NCBI GenBank assembly: GCA_009995595.1
Contig: JAACPE010000001.1
Span: 186,001 to 250,000 of the forward strand
DNA length: 64,000 bases
Direction: 5' to 3'
DNA from: Alphaproteobacteria bacterium
Lineage (GTDB): Bacteria > Pseudomonadota > Alphaproteobacteria > Micavibrionales > Micavibrionaceae
Shown: piece by piece, positions 44,961 to 53,716 of the stretch
Position numbering within the stretch: position 1 is the first letter of the stretch
How the letters are laid out: each line of letters starts with the position of its first letter
The notes under the pieces: generated by a model
What the model was told of the DNA's origin: nothing
Databases searched by the model: none
Seen by the model: the letters and a program-made list of their open reading frames with translations, nothing else
Program-made: the position numbers and the translations under genes

Positions 44961-45359
44961 ATGATTGAAGCTGTGAATTCAGTTTTATCCAATGCTTCCC
45001 TTATACGGGGAGTTGCCGCGCAGCAAAGCACGGAAAAATCCTACGCCGTTAATCCTGAGAAAGTTCAGGAAGTAGCGCAGGCTCCTTATGTAAGTCCTTA
45101 TATTTCCGTTGACCAAGCTTCTAACCGCGCTGTTTTACAAATTCGTGATTCAGACACTGGGGATGTCGTACGTCAGTTCCCAACAGAAGGTCAACTAAAG
45201 GCGTACCGTACAGCCCAGAGCTTTGTCGATAAGGCCGAAACGTCTAATGCGCGTGTTGTTATTGATTCATCAACACCGCCCCCAGCACCAGCAGAGGCGA
45301 GCGGAGCACAAGCGCAACCTGCTGCACCGACAACTGCTAGTGTTTCAACTGAAGCTTAA
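44961..45359 (+). CDS. FlaG-like flagellar protein
   Basis: A 132-residue protein. The core VDQASNRAVLQIRDSDTGDVVRQFPTEGQLKAYR resembles the FlaG family motif (conserved I/V-x-D-x-x-T-G-x-V-I/V-R-Q-x-P). An Ala/Pro-rich low-complexity tail follows (about residues 106-132). FlaG proteins affect filament length in some bacteria. GGGAG lies 8 nt upstream of the ATG. It sits alone on the plus strand between fliF and flaF, with a terminator directly downstream. Confidence 0.7.
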   Translation: MIEAVNSVLSNASLIRGVAAQQSTEKSYAVNPEKVQEVAQAPYVSPYISVDQASNRAVLQIRDSDTGDVVRQFPTEGQLKAYRTAQSFVDKAETSNARVVIDSSTPPPAPAEASGAQAQPAAPTTASVSTEA

Positions 45360-45369
45360 TAAAAATTAT

Positions 45370-45867
45370 TTATGCTGTTTGTGATGTGCCACCTTCGGGT
45401 GGTTTTTTTGTGTCTTGAGGGGAGGCGGGCGCTGGGGCTGAATTTTTCTTTTGTTTTTCCATCAAGCCAGCTGCAATTTCACGGTTAATGTTGATGATAA
45501 CGCTCAATTTTTCTTTTTCAGGTTTAGACATGATTTCAAGCTCACGTTTAAAAATGAAGTTGGCGAGGTTAATAATATTAGAGCGCAAATCATTGGGGCG
45601 ATCCCCTTCAGGATTTTCAAGTGCTGTGTCATAAAACAGCATCCAGATTTGGCGGTTATATTTCAAGGTTTCTTCTAAAATATCTGGTGTAACATTATCC
45701 CAATCGTTTTGAAGGTCTTGCAGGAATTTTGCAGACTTTAAAAGTACATGGGCTTCTAATTCACGTTGATCGGGCGTATGTTTTTGCGCGCTTGCGCCAT
45801 ACGCTCCTGCGGCGGCAGCGTGAGGATTTGTAGTTGCGGCTTTATCTTTATTATTTGGCGGTGGCAT
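45370..45867 (-). CDS. flaF: Flagellin synthesis regulator FlaF
   Basis: A 165-residue protein matching FlaF, which promotes flagellin synthesis opposite FlbT. The family core is QRELEAHVLLKSAKFLQDLQNDWDN, ETLKYNRQIWMLFYDTALE, LRSNIINLANFIFKRELEIM and EKLSVIININREIAAGLM. A proline-rich tail of about 25 residues extends the family's usual length of about 120. Its last codons also encode the terminator hairpin of the convergent flaG-like gene. It overlaps the flbT end by 17 bp. Confidence 0.9.
   Translation of the reverse strand: MPPPNNKDKAATTNPHAAAAGAYGASAQKHTPDQRELEAHVLLKSAKFLQDLQNDWDNVTPDILEETLKYNRQIWMLFYDTALENPEGDRPNDLRSNIINLANFIFKRELEIMSKPEKEKLSVIININREIAAGLMEKQKKNSAPAPASPQDTKKPPEGGTSQTA
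45389..45409 (+). terminator. Rho-independent terminator of the flaG-like gene, inside flaF
   Basis: CCACC-TTCG-GGTGG followed by TTTTTTT. The UUCG tetraloop makes the short stem stable. It lies 30 bp after the flaG-like stop and inside the 3' coding end of flaF on the other strand. Confidence 0.85.
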
Positions 45868-46243
45868 CTTTTAAAAGCTCCTCCTCAAGCCGTATCAGTT
45901 CTTTTGCCTCTTTCATGGCCTTATAGTAATTGCCCTCAATGATATTTTCATTAATTAAAAGAAAGAGTACGGATGTACTGGGCGCGGCGTGCTGAACATC
46001 TTTAACAAGATCAAAATATTTCTTGTGATATTCGGTTGGGTTACGCGCTAAATACATGCATTGAATAAGAAAATAAATTTTTTGACAGGCGGTCAGGGCG
46101 TCTTCTTCTTTGAGGACATCTTTTTCTCGCAAAATCGCCGCATCGCCAGCAATATGCAAGCGGGTACGCTGCTTATCATTTGTGATAACAGCCGTCCCGA
46201 CGAGAACTTTTTCACCTGGTTTGAGATCAATTACGAGCGCCAT
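45851..46243 (-). CDS. flbT: Flagellin mRNA regulator FlbT
   Basis: A 130-residue FlbT, which in Caulobacter binds flagellin mRNA and represses it until the hook is complete. Matching stretches are LVIDLKPGEKVLVGTAVITNDKQRTRLHIAGDAAILREKDVL, CQKIYFLIQCMYL and INENIIEGNYYKAMKEAKELIRLEEELL. It lies between flagellin and flaF on the minus strand, the usual alphaproteobacterial grouping. The leader has AAAGGAAGAAATCC before the ATG. Confidence 0.92.
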   Translation of the reverse strand: MALVIDLKPGEKVLVGTAVITNDKQRTRLHIAGDAAILREKDVLKEEDALTACQKIYFLIQCMYLARNPTEYHKKYFDLVKDVQHAAPSTSVLFLLINENIIEGNYYKAMKEAKELIRLEEELLKDATAK

Positions 46244-46374
46244 GGATTTCTTCCTTTTCTTTTATTGCTGAGCGTATCAGCATAAAGTGATATTCTTCAC
46301 TTATCATCATAGTATACAACGAATATATGGACAAAACATTAATAATTTTTACGGTTTCAATTCATTTTAAGCAT

Positions 46375-46404
46375 AAAAAAACCGGTGAGAGTATCACCGG
46401 TTTT
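46375..46404. terminator. Bidirectional-looking terminator downstream of flagellin
   Basis: AAAACCGGTGA-GAGTA-TCACCGGTTTT forms an 11-bp stem. On the minus strand (flagellin) the hairpin is followed by TTTTTTT. It lies about 60 bp beyond the flagellin stop and separates it from flbT. Confidence 0.85.
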
Positions 46405-46461
46405 AATTTCTTTGATAAGGCCTGCCGCCCTAAGGATATTGTCCTAACCGTGAACCGATTA

Positions 46462-48063
46462 TTAGAACAATCTTAGGATAGACTGCTGTGACTGCGCTGC
46501 TAAGGAGAGCGATGTCACGCCGAGCTGCTGTCTTGTCTGAAGCGATAGGAGGTTTGCACCTTCTTCGTTCTGATCCGCAACAGTAAGGTCGTCTGCACCA
46601 GACTTTAATGTGTTGATTGTTTGTTCAGTGAACTGCTGGCGAACCTGTACAATAGCAAGATCGTTGGCAATTGAAGATCCAAACCGACGAACATCTTCCA
46701 AGGCTGATTTTGCCTGGTTGATAGAGTCTCTAATGTTTGAAAGGTTTGTGAAATCACCTTCCTCAAGACCAAGACCAAGCGCTGTAAAGTCAACACCGTC
46801 TGTTCTGAGTGTGTTTGTACGATCTTCGTTGAAGAAAGTCGTTAAATCATCACCATTAAGAAGGTTTACACCACGATAGCCAGCATCTTCAACCAACTGG
46901 TTGATTTGCTCACGTACGTTATTGTAGTCGTCTTCGAGTTGGTCAACGTTTACTGTGACGCCATCAAATGTGAACTGCTCAGTTAGAGCAGCACCATCAG
47001 CTTGTGTAGAGTTACCAAAACCAAACGCAACAGTACCACCAAAGGCAAAGGCGACTTGGCCGACATCACCACCGAAATCAAGATCAATCTGACCTGTGTC
47101 TTCGTTGAATGAGGCTTCCACGTCAATACCAGAGTTGTTGAAAGCATCAATAACATCTTGAACCGAGCTTGTTGAGGCAAAAGATCCGAGTGATGTTGTT
47201 GTGCCGTCAATTGTCACGTCTAATGTAGACGCACCAGCAGGAATGTAACCAGCGTTTGCAAGTGTTTCACTCGCTTCAAACTTACCGTTTGCGCCTGTTG
47301 GTGCGGAAAGGTAAGCCCGTGAGGATAAAGTGTCACCAGCAACAGAAGTACCGCCAATTGTTGCACCTTCAGCGCCAACAACTGTCCCTAAACCAAGACG
47401 TTGGAAACCAGCAAGTGACAATCCGTTGGCTGCTGATGCTTCAATACGAATAGATGTGTTTTCACCATTCGCCTGAATTTCAAGCTGACCGCCCGCTGTT
47501 ACACGTGCTGAAATACCTTCACCTGATGTTGTTCCATTAAGCGCTGCGCTGTTGTTAATAGAGGCAACAACACTGTCAATGGTCTCGTTAGCCGCAACAG
47601 TGATTGTCGCAGTACCAGTAGAGCCATCAGCTTCGGCATATGTAATGTCAAATGAGTTTGCTGTTGCGCTGATGATTGTGCCATCACGAAGGTTGGTCCC
47701 TAGCTGTGCAACATCTTCATTACCACGAACACGCGTAAAGCCTTGGCCTGAACGCAGTTCAGTTTGTGCCTCAAGCGCGATTGATTCCGCTTGGTTAATC
47801 AATGTTGAAAGTGCTTCTGTCCCTGTGTTAGCAGCTTCGATTGTTCTAATAGATTGTGAAATACCATCCAAAAGACGAGAAAAATCGTTTGCACGGTTAT
47901 TCAGTGACTGCGCTGTGAAGAAAGCCTGTGGGCCGTCCAAAGCAGAGTTCACTTTAAGCCCAGTTGCTAAACGCAATTGAGTTGTGTCGATTCCACGTTG
48001 TGTATTTTGAAGGGATAATAGGTTACTGCGCAATGCAGCGTTAAGTACGATGTCTCCTGACAT
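46462..48063 (-). CDS. Flagellin
   Basis: A 533-residue filament protein. The conserved N-terminal D0/D1 (SGDIVLNAALRSNLLSLQNTQRGIDTTQLRLATGLKVNSALDGPQAFFTAQSLNNRA) and C-terminal D1/D0 (NLSNIRDSINQAKSALEDVRRFGSSIANDLAIVQVRQQFTEQTINTLKSGADDLTVADQNEEGANLLSLQTRQQLGVTSLSLAAQSQQSILRLF, in outline) frame a variable Gly/Thr/Ala-rich middle of about 250 residues. It is larger than minimal alphaproteobacterial flagellins of about 280 residues. AAAGGAG precedes the ATG by 6-7 nt. Only one flagellin gene is in the window. Confidence 0.95.
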   Translation of the reverse strand: MSGDIVLNAALRSNLLSLQNTQRGIDTTQLRLATGLKVNSALDGPQAFFTAQSLNNRANDFSRLLDGISQSIRTIEAANTGTEALSTLINQAESIALEAQTELRSGQGFTRVRGNEDVAQLGTNLRDGTIISATANSFDITYAEADGSTGTATITVAANETIDSVVASINNSAALNGTTSGEGISARVTAGGQLEIQANGENTSIRIEASAANGLSLAGFQRLGLGTVVGAEGATIGGTSVAGDTLSSRAYLSAPTGANGKFEASETLANAGYIPAGASTLDVTIDGTTTSLGSFASTSSVQDVIDAFNNSGIDVEASFNEDTGQIDLDFGGDVGQVAFAFGGTVAFGFGNSTQADGAALTEQFTFDGVTVNVDQLEDDYNNVREQINQLVEDAGYRGVNLLNGDDLTTFFNEDRTNTLRTDGVDFTALGLGLEEGDFTNLSNIRDSINQAKSALEDVRRFGSSIANDLAIVQVRQQFTEQTINTLKSGADDLTVADQNEEGANLLSLQTRQQLGVTSLSLAAQSQQSILRLF

Positions 48064-48487
48064 AAGTCTTCTCCTTTACTAGGTTAAGTTTTGCTTACTG
48101 CAAATCCGTCCATACTGAACGGTTAATATTTAGAATATAACAAAAATCCTAAGAAAATGTTAACACGAACACTGGTGTATGACAAAAGATACTTATAATT
48201 GCACACAAGAATTCGTGTAGGTAAATCAAGGGTTTATGTTTTTTACACGATAGAAATTTAGAAGCTCGCGATTGCGAACCTGCAAACTATACCCATTTTT
48301 TTTATTAAGGTTAAGCTTTTCTGTAAAAAAAATAGCATGATTCTTAAGTTTTCTTGGTTCAACCACAGGGCGTGGTCAAAAATTTCTTATATAAGAGTAC
48401 CAAAGCCCGCATAAAACACGCCCCGAAGTCCTTTAAAGGAATACTCCGGGGCGGTTTATTACCGAGAGGTCTAGTTAAAGCGATATC
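48064..48487. other. Intergenic region flagellin / flgE (424 bp)
   Basis: Contains the flagellin promoter region and the flgE terminator, listed separately. TTAACC and TTAACA half-motifs occur near 48121 and 48159. I searched for a sigma-54 box (GG-N10-GC) on the flagellin strand and found only near-misses with wrong spacing (near 48090-48110 and 48280-48296). No gene is credible here. Confidence 0.6.
48415..48456 (-). terminator. Rho-independent terminator of flgE
   Basis: On the minus strand, CCGCCCCGGAGTATTCC and GGACTTCGGGGCGTG pair as a long imperfect GC-rich stem closed around TTTAAA, followed by TTTTATG. It begins about 30 bp after the flgE stop codon. Confidence 0.8.
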
Positions 48488-50233
48488 CTATCGCAATCTC
48501 AGTAAATCTTCGGTCATCTGGTCAACGGTTGTAATGACCCGTGTGTTGGCTGAATAAGCGCGCTGCGTTACGATAAGCTTCGAAAACTCTTCGGCAAGGT
48601 CAACGTTTGACAACTCCAATGTAGAGGCCACAACATTTCCTGCATTCGATACGCCTGCTTCTTGAAGGAGAACAGTGCCTGAGTCAGCTGATTCAGCGTA
48701 GGCAGTGCCCGAAATCTCCTGCAAGTTAGGGGGGCTCGAGAATGTTGCAATCGGGAGTTTATAAAGCCTTGCAAGCTTACCGTTAGAGAAACGGGCATTC
48801 ACATATCCATCACTATCAATTTCAACAGAGCTTTTTAGTCCAAGTTCTGATCCGTTTTGTGAGGCAAAGGCCACGTTGTAGAAATCAGCAAACTGGCTGA
48901 AGGCTGTGATATCGATTTCGATATTCTGAAGGTCTGAGAAGTTACCCCAGTTAACACCAGTCAGTTCAATATCACGTTTACCATCAGCATCCACTTGCGC
49001 GTTTAATGACCCATCACTATTAAAGTTAATTAAGCCTTGTGTTATTGGTATCGCGGGGTTTGGCCCCACAATGTTCATCTGCCACCAACCACCTGGGTTA
49101 AACTGCGCGCTTCCTGGAACGTTCACAAGATCTGGGAATGTGCCATCAAAGTTTGCGGCAGGGGATGTTCCCGCACCAAACCCTGCGGCGGGGCTAAATA
49201 CACCTGTGGCTATACCAAGTCCAGCCAAAATTGGCGTACCACCATCAGTGAGGGTGAATGTATCCGTGGCTTGGAAATCAATACCTGTGATTGCAATTTC
49301 CCCATCAGTATTCAATGTTGCTGTGGCAAAACCGCCGGTTCCACCGCCGACACCATCGTAATTATTGATGAACTCCAAAATGTCATTGATTGTTGATGTT
49401 GCTGTGATAGGGCCAAAAGTTTCTGTCCCGTTACCACCAAAGTCAAAGTCAAAAGTTCCCCCTAAAGGCAAACCCACCTCGCTGACGAGCAAGTCCGTTG
49501 GTCCAAGCCCATCTGATCCTGATACAGTTGCTGCTTGTGGGCCGTACACTTTAATAAACTCAAACGTTACATCCTGCGCTGAACCCAAAGAGTCATATGT
49601 TCTGAGTGTTCTTGAAAAATCAATTGTGCTTGGGTAATCAACAAGGCCAGTGGCTTGGTTGATTTCACGGTCGATCTGATCAGCGTTCAAGTTAATCCCA
49701 AGCTGCGCTTCGGTTGTTACCTGACTTTGACCTGTGGCTAATCCAACATCAATTGTCGTAAGGGCGCTTAAGTCTGGATTAAAGACAGTGTTACGAATGG
49801 GCTGCGTTGGATCTGCATCAAGCGGACTAACGGGCCAGCCGTATAGATATTTTCCAGCAGAGTTAATCAACTTACCGTCTTGATCTTCGAAGAACTGACC
49901 ATTTCGTGTGTAAAGAAACTGACCATCTTGTGATGTTTCATTTTCATCACGCACAACAAAGAAACCATCACCAGAAAGCGCGATATCTGTAGTTGATGAA
50001 GACTGCGAAATCTGACCTTGCTCGTCAATTCTCTGCAGTCTGTTCATTTTAACGGCGCCTGGTGAATATTTTGCCGCCGCTGATTCTGTTGTAACCAAGG
50101 CTGCAAATGTCGCATCAGAACGCTTAAAGCCGACTGTGTTTACGTTGGCGATGTTGTTTGAAATAATCGCCGTTGCTTGTGACTGGGCATTAAGGCCCGA
50201 TACACTTGTATATAAAGATCCGAATAAACTCAT
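48488..50233 (-). CDS. flgE: Flagellar hook protein FlgE
   Basis: A 581-residue hook subunit. The N-terminus MSLFGSLYTSVSGLNAQSQATAIISNNIANVNTVGFKRSDA and the C-terminus (ELSNVDLAEEFSKLIVTQRAYSANTRVITTVDQMTEDLLRL) are the rod/hook D0 helices. The middle has the FlgE domain regions, including LYGWP and SFSRTLRTYDSLGSAQDVTFEFIK-like stretches. AGGAGGTAATT gives an ideal ribosome-binding site. It is the last gene of the flgI-to-flgE series, 120 bp after flgD. Confidence 0.95.
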   Translation of the reverse strand: MSLFGSLYTSVSGLNAQSQATAIISNNIANVNTVGFKRSDATFAALVTTESAAAKYSPGAVKMNRLQRIDEQGQISQSSSTTDIALSGDGFFVVRDENETSQDGQFLYTRNGQFFEDQDGKLINSAGKYLYGWPVSPLDADPTQPIRNTVFNPDLSALTTIDVGLATGQSQVTTEAQLGINLNADQIDREINQATGLVDYPSTIDFSRTLRTYDSLGSAQDVTFEFIKVYGPQAATVSGSDGLGPTDLLVSEVGLPLGGTFDFDFGGNGTETFGPITATSTINDILEFINNYDGVGGGTGGFATATLNTDGEIAITGIDFQATDTFTLTDGGTPILAGLGIATGVFSPAAGFGAGTSPAANFDGTFPDLVNVPGSAQFNPGGWWQMNIVGPNPAIPITQGLINFNSDGSLNAQVDADGKRDIELTGVNWGNFSDLQNIEIDITAFSQFADFYNVAFASQNGSELGLKSSVEIDSDGYVNARFSNGKLARLYKLPIATFSSPPNLQEISGTAYAESADSGTVLLQEAGVSNAGNVVASTLELSNVDLAEEFSKLIVTQRAYSANTRVITTVDQMTEDLLRLR

Positions 50234-50353
50234 AATTACCTCCTAAGGCTAAATCTTAAATTCTGTTTGTTAAATAATATTGTTTTTTAAAGTTATTGTT
50301 TTCGTTCTCGTCTAAGCCATCGATCAAGGGACAGCATGAAAAGAAGTAATCGT

Positions 50354-51061
50354 TTATCCATTCGTCCCTCCCTGATTATCTGTTGCCGATGTCACTGTCG
50401 GTAGAGAAGCGTTTAAAATATTGGGAATAGGGACGGCACGCTCACCAACGAGGGCGAATACAACGCCATCTTGCGCTTCAATTCCCTTCACACGACCGCG
50501 CACAACTGTTTCTGTGGGCACTTTTTTGTCTTCTGCATCGAAGGCATCAACTGTAATGACATACGTTCCTTCAGGTAAAGATTGTCCGATTTGGTTACGG
50601 CCATCCCATCTAAAATCATGGACACCATCAGTGATTTCGGCGTCTTGAGTAAAGACAAGCGTGTTGTTCTCATCAAAAATATTGATCCGTGATTGAAACG
50701 CATTTCCATCAAGAGAGTAACGTATATCAATCGGGTCTGTTCCATTAAAGGGAAGCTCGGCACTTATGTAAGAAACATCAAGGCCAACATAACCAAGCGC
50801 AGATGACGCCGCGCCGCCTACTTGAAGCGCGAGTAAGCTATCGAGCTTTTGGTTTGTATTAATGGATTGTTCGACCTGCGAGAATTGCACAATCTGGTTT
50901 GTAAACTCCGTTGAATCCATCGGGCTTAAAGGGTCTTGGTTTTGAAGCTGAGTGGTCAAAAGTTGCAAGAACTGGTCAAAATCTTCCGCCAGCTGTTGTT
51001 GCTGAACGCCAGTATTTTGTCTGTCGCTGTTGATCCCGGATAATGTTACATCTGATACCAT
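50354..51061 (-). CDS. flgD: Hook capping protein FlgD
   Basis: A 235-residue scaffolding protein for hook assembly. The N-terminal motif is DFDQFLQLLTTQLQNQDPLSPMDSTEFTNQIVQFSQVEQSINTNQKLDSL, a strong FlgD match. The C-terminal part has the FlgD Ig/Tudor-like segments (FRWDGRNQIGQSLPEGTYVITVDAFD). It lies between fliK and flgE, the usual order. Confidence 0.96.
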   Translation of the reverse strand: MVSDVTLSGINSDRQNTGVQQQQLAEDFDQFLQLLTTQLQNQDPLSPMDSTEFTNQIVQFSQVEQSINTNQKLDSLLALQVGGAASSALGYVGLDVSYISAELPFNGTDPIDIRYSLDGNAFQSRINIFDENNTLVFTQDAEITDGVHDFRWDGRNQIGQSLPEGTYVITVDAFDAEDKKVPTETVVRGRVKGIEAQDGVVFALVGERAVPIPNILNASLPTVTSATDNQGGTNG

Positions 51062-51098
51062 TTTACTTGCTCCTGTTTGTCAAAATACCTTGCAATAA

Positions 51099-52778
51099 TT
51101 ATGCCAAAATACTGTAATGCGTGTGCCCAGTGGCAGGATCAAAATTCCACGTCATTGTTGTTTCAATAATCTCTTGTTTATCTGATTGATCTGATGATCC
51201 GTTTGCGCCATTTTGTGCCTGATTATTTTCGCGTCCATCATCACCAAAATTATAGCTGTCTTGAGCTAATTCAAAACTGAGTGAGCTTCCATCGGTATCA
51301 ATGCCCACATCTTGCAGCGCCCTCTCAAGCGCACCTGCATCACGTTGCAGTAATAAAAATGTCTCTGGCTTTTCAACCATAAGGCTGGCTTTTAATGTTT
51401 TTTCTGGACCAAATTCTAACTTGATTTCAACACGGCCTAGCTCTGGCGGGTCAAGCTGAATGGTCATTTCATTAGCTATTCCTCTTTCGGCGGATTTTGC
51501 TATTTGCGTTGCAACCATCTGCGTGGCGGCATGTGTTTGCCCCGCTTGCTGAATAGTAGTTGCGCCATGAACGGCCTGCATCGTTGTGGTCAGCGGAATA
51601 CCCGCATCAATATCAAGTCCAAGAGCCTCAAAACTATCCGCAACGAAACGCGCCCAATTTTCGGGTAGTAAAATATCACCTGAAAACCCACCTGTTATAG
51701 GGGATGTATTATCCGATAATGTCTCTAAATTTGCTTTTACCATACCGCCATTCTTGATGTTCTTAATGGCATTACGCAGTTCTTGAAGCTCTGTATTACT
51801 GCGTAATGTTTGTACATTTATTTCTTCGGGTAAGGCAGTGGGCGCTTCAGATGCGCTTGCTACTGCATCTTGACTATTTTGGCTTTTACCAAGCATTGTA
51901 TTGATAAGATCGGCAATTTTTTGAAGTCCTTGTGCATTCTCAGCTGAATTTGCAATATTATTTTGTCCACTCACCTCTAGGGCATTGAGTTTTTCTGCTA
52001 ATGCATCTGTCAGGACAGTATGCTCAGCCATGGCAAGAAGCTCTTCTGCTTCGGTTTTGCTGCTATACTGACTAACAAGATCAAGCGCATCGCCGGCAGT
52101 AAATGTTTTATCGTTGTCGTTTCCCGATAATGGAATAATATTACCAACGCCTGTGATTAAATCTTCAATAGTTAACTCACGCCCTAATTTGCTCTCAACT
52201 TCATCAATACGTTTTGTAATACCTGTCATTTGATTGGGGTTTAATCCTGTTGCGATCAAAAGAGGGAAGGCCTCACTAGGATCAACGTTACCGTTTGTAC
52301 CGCGCAATAAATCAATTTTTGTTTCCAGGGTTTCTAAGCGCTCTTGAAGCCGCGCCACAAGCGCCTCAATCGATCCGCCGCTATTCACATCTGATGGTAA
52401 ACCGTTCGTGAGGTGGTCAATTAATTTTGTAAGGTGTTGAACGCGGTTTTCAAATTTTTCAATTTTAAGCTCTGCTAGTTTTTGTTCAATATTACCATTG
52501 GCTTCTTGCCCCATGAGGGCCAGCTTTAAAAGATTTAAATCCCCTTTTTCTTTGATAAGAGCACGTGCTTCTGGCGTCGTGACCTTATCGCCGTCAACAT
52601 TTGTTTTTAAGGATATAGCCTTACCTTTCGCGGCCTGATTTTCTTCGACTTCGATTTGTCCCAATAACATGTCAAGGAATTGCACCGCCGCATTATTGAG
52701 CGGTTTACCTGCAATAATTCCATTTGTACCTTTAAGGCCGGTTTGTGTAATTTGGGTCGAAAAATCTAAATTATTCAT
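51099..52778 (-). CDS. fliK: Flagellar hook-length control protein FliK
   Basis: A 559-residue protein with a long variable region and a C-terminal Flg_hook domain (ANEMTIQLDPPELGRVEIKLEFGPEKTLKASLMVEKPETFLLLQRDAGALERALQDVGI in outline). The motif L-x-P-x-x-L-G-x-V is the hallmark of FliK. The secreted ruler switches export specificity from hook to filament. It lies between the FlgN-like gene and flgD. A second FliK-like gene is at 28259-30379. Confidence 0.92.
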   Translation of the reverse strand: MNNLDFSTQITQTGLKGTNGIIAGKPLNNAAVQFLDMLLGQIEVEENQAAKGKAISLKTNVDGDKVTTPEARALIKEKGDLNLLKLALMGQEANGNIEQKLAELKIEKFENRVQHLTKLIDHLTNGLPSDVNSGGSIEALVARLQERLETLETKIDLLRGTNGNVDPSEAFPLLIATGLNPNQMTGITKRIDEVESKLGRELTIEDLITGVGNIIPLSGNDNDKTFTAGDALDLVSQYSSKTEAEELLAMAEHTVLTDALAEKLNALEVSGQNNIANSAENAQGLQKIADLINTMLGKSQNSQDAVASASEAPTALPEEINVQTLRSNTELQELRNAIKNIKNGGMVKANLETLSDNTSPITGGFSGDILLPENWARFVADSFEALGLDIDAGIPLTTTMQAVHGATTIQQAGQTHAATQMVATQIAKSAERGIANEMTIQLDPPELGRVEIKLEFGPEKTLKASLMVEKPETFLLLQRDAGALERALQDVGIDTDGSSLSFELAQDSYNFGDDGRENNQAQNGANGSSDQSDKQEIIETTMTWNFDPATGHTHYSILA

Positions 52779-52826
52779 ACTTATTATTCCTTTATTTTCT
52801 ATAAAGAGTTTTTGTTACGTGTTCGT

Positions 52827-53327
52827 TTATACTGCCTCGTTAATGCCGATAGTCGTTGTCAAACCATCCTTCAATTTACCCGTTGCACCATAAGCAAATT
52901 GATTGCCCTTTTGTGCCTCTTTACGGGCGGCTTCCATGATGCGTGTTTCAAGGCTCTTCATGCCTTTGCTCATTTTTTGAATCTCAGTAATATTTTCTTG
53001 AGTGATCGTCGCAAAGTCGGCGCGCATAGCTTTTAATTTTTCAATCAGCGCAGGCGTTGCCTGACGCATTTCTTCCTTGCGCTCAATCATTTCTTCCATT
53101 GATCGGGCATAGCGCTGAGAGATGGTAATTTTATCATCTTGAAGTCGCATGAATTCTTGTGTATTTGTTTCTTTCAACGCTTGGGTTTCTGCAACCATTT
53201 GCTTACGCAAGACATCTATCGTATCCATCATTTGCTGCATCGCTTTGTTTGGATTACGAGGAAGAATAGGGCTGCGTCTGTCTGTTGCCTTGTCTTCCGT
53301 CACCATCTCTGTGTGATTATTCTGCAT
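52827..53327 (-). CDS. FlgN-like putative export chaperone
   Basis: A 166-residue, largely coiled-coil protein (about residues 30-135; KAMQQMMDTIDVLRKQMVAETQALKE). It ends AYGATGKLKDGLTTTIGINEAV, a C-terminal style seen in alphaproteobacterial FlgN-like proteins. It overlaps the flgJ end by 11 bp and precedes fliK. FlgN chaperones the hook-filament junction proteins FlgK and FlgL, whose genes are not in the window. The call is from size, coiled coil and position. Confidence 0.6.
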   Translation of the reverse strand: MQNNHTEMVTEDKATDRRSPILPRNPNKAMQQMMDTIDVLRKQMVAETQALKETNTQEFMRLQDDKITISQRYARSMEEMIERKEEMRQATPALIEKLKAMRADFATITQENITEIQKMSKGMKSLETRIMEAARKEAQKGNQFAYGATGKLKDGLTTTIGINEAV

Positions 53328-53691
53328 CTGTTATGCCTCCATTATTGTCTATTTCTAATGTGTTGCTTTGCATTCTAATAAGCTCTGCTTTGACGGATTC
53401 TGCTATACCAAGCGTGCCCGTTTCGGCCATCAACTTCCCGTATTCTTGTAAAAGAACACCTTTAAAAACTTCTTCTGTTTTACCGCCGCCAAAACGCTCA
53501 TCGGGTTTGATCCCCTCAAACATCGGTTTCATCATTTCGGACACAAACATCGCTTCAAAATCCTTGGCAGTTTCATCAATACGCGCGAGCTCTTTATCAC
53601 TAAGTGCCTTTTTCATGGCATTGATCTTATCTGTCGCCATCCCTTGGGAGGCTTGCGTAACGGCTAATGATGTGTCAGGGGCCAAGTTCAT
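53317..53691 (-). CDS. flgJ: Rod-binding protein, FlgJ N-terminal type
   Basis: A 124-residue protein containing only the rod-binding domain: AKDFEAMFVSEMMKPMFEGIKPDERFGGGKTEEVFKGVLLQEYGKLMAETGTLGIAESV in outline. The muramidase half of enterobacterial FlgJ is absent, as is normal in alphaproteobacteria. A separate lytic enzyme is therefore expected elsewhere. It follows flgI by 25 bp. Confidence 0.92.
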   Translation of the reverse strand: MNLAPDTSLAVTQASQGMATDKINAMKKALSDKELARIDETAKDFEAMFVSEMMKPMFEGIKPDERFGGGKTEEVFKGVLLQEYGKLMAETGTLGIAESVKAELIRMQSNTLEIDNNGGITDAE

Positions 53692-53716
53692 TTTTATCCT
53701 AAAGCCTTCTTCTTCC

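Noticed and set aside
48255-48285. Palindrome-like TCGC...GCGA upstream of flagellin
   Set aside because: Only four paired bases per arm, no second copy in other promoters.
48064-48300. Possible sigma-54 promoter for flagellin
   Set aside because: Candidates such as TGGACGGATTTGCA and TGGGTATAGTTTGCA have GG-to-GC spacing of 8-9 bases instead of 10, which sigma-54 does not tolerate.
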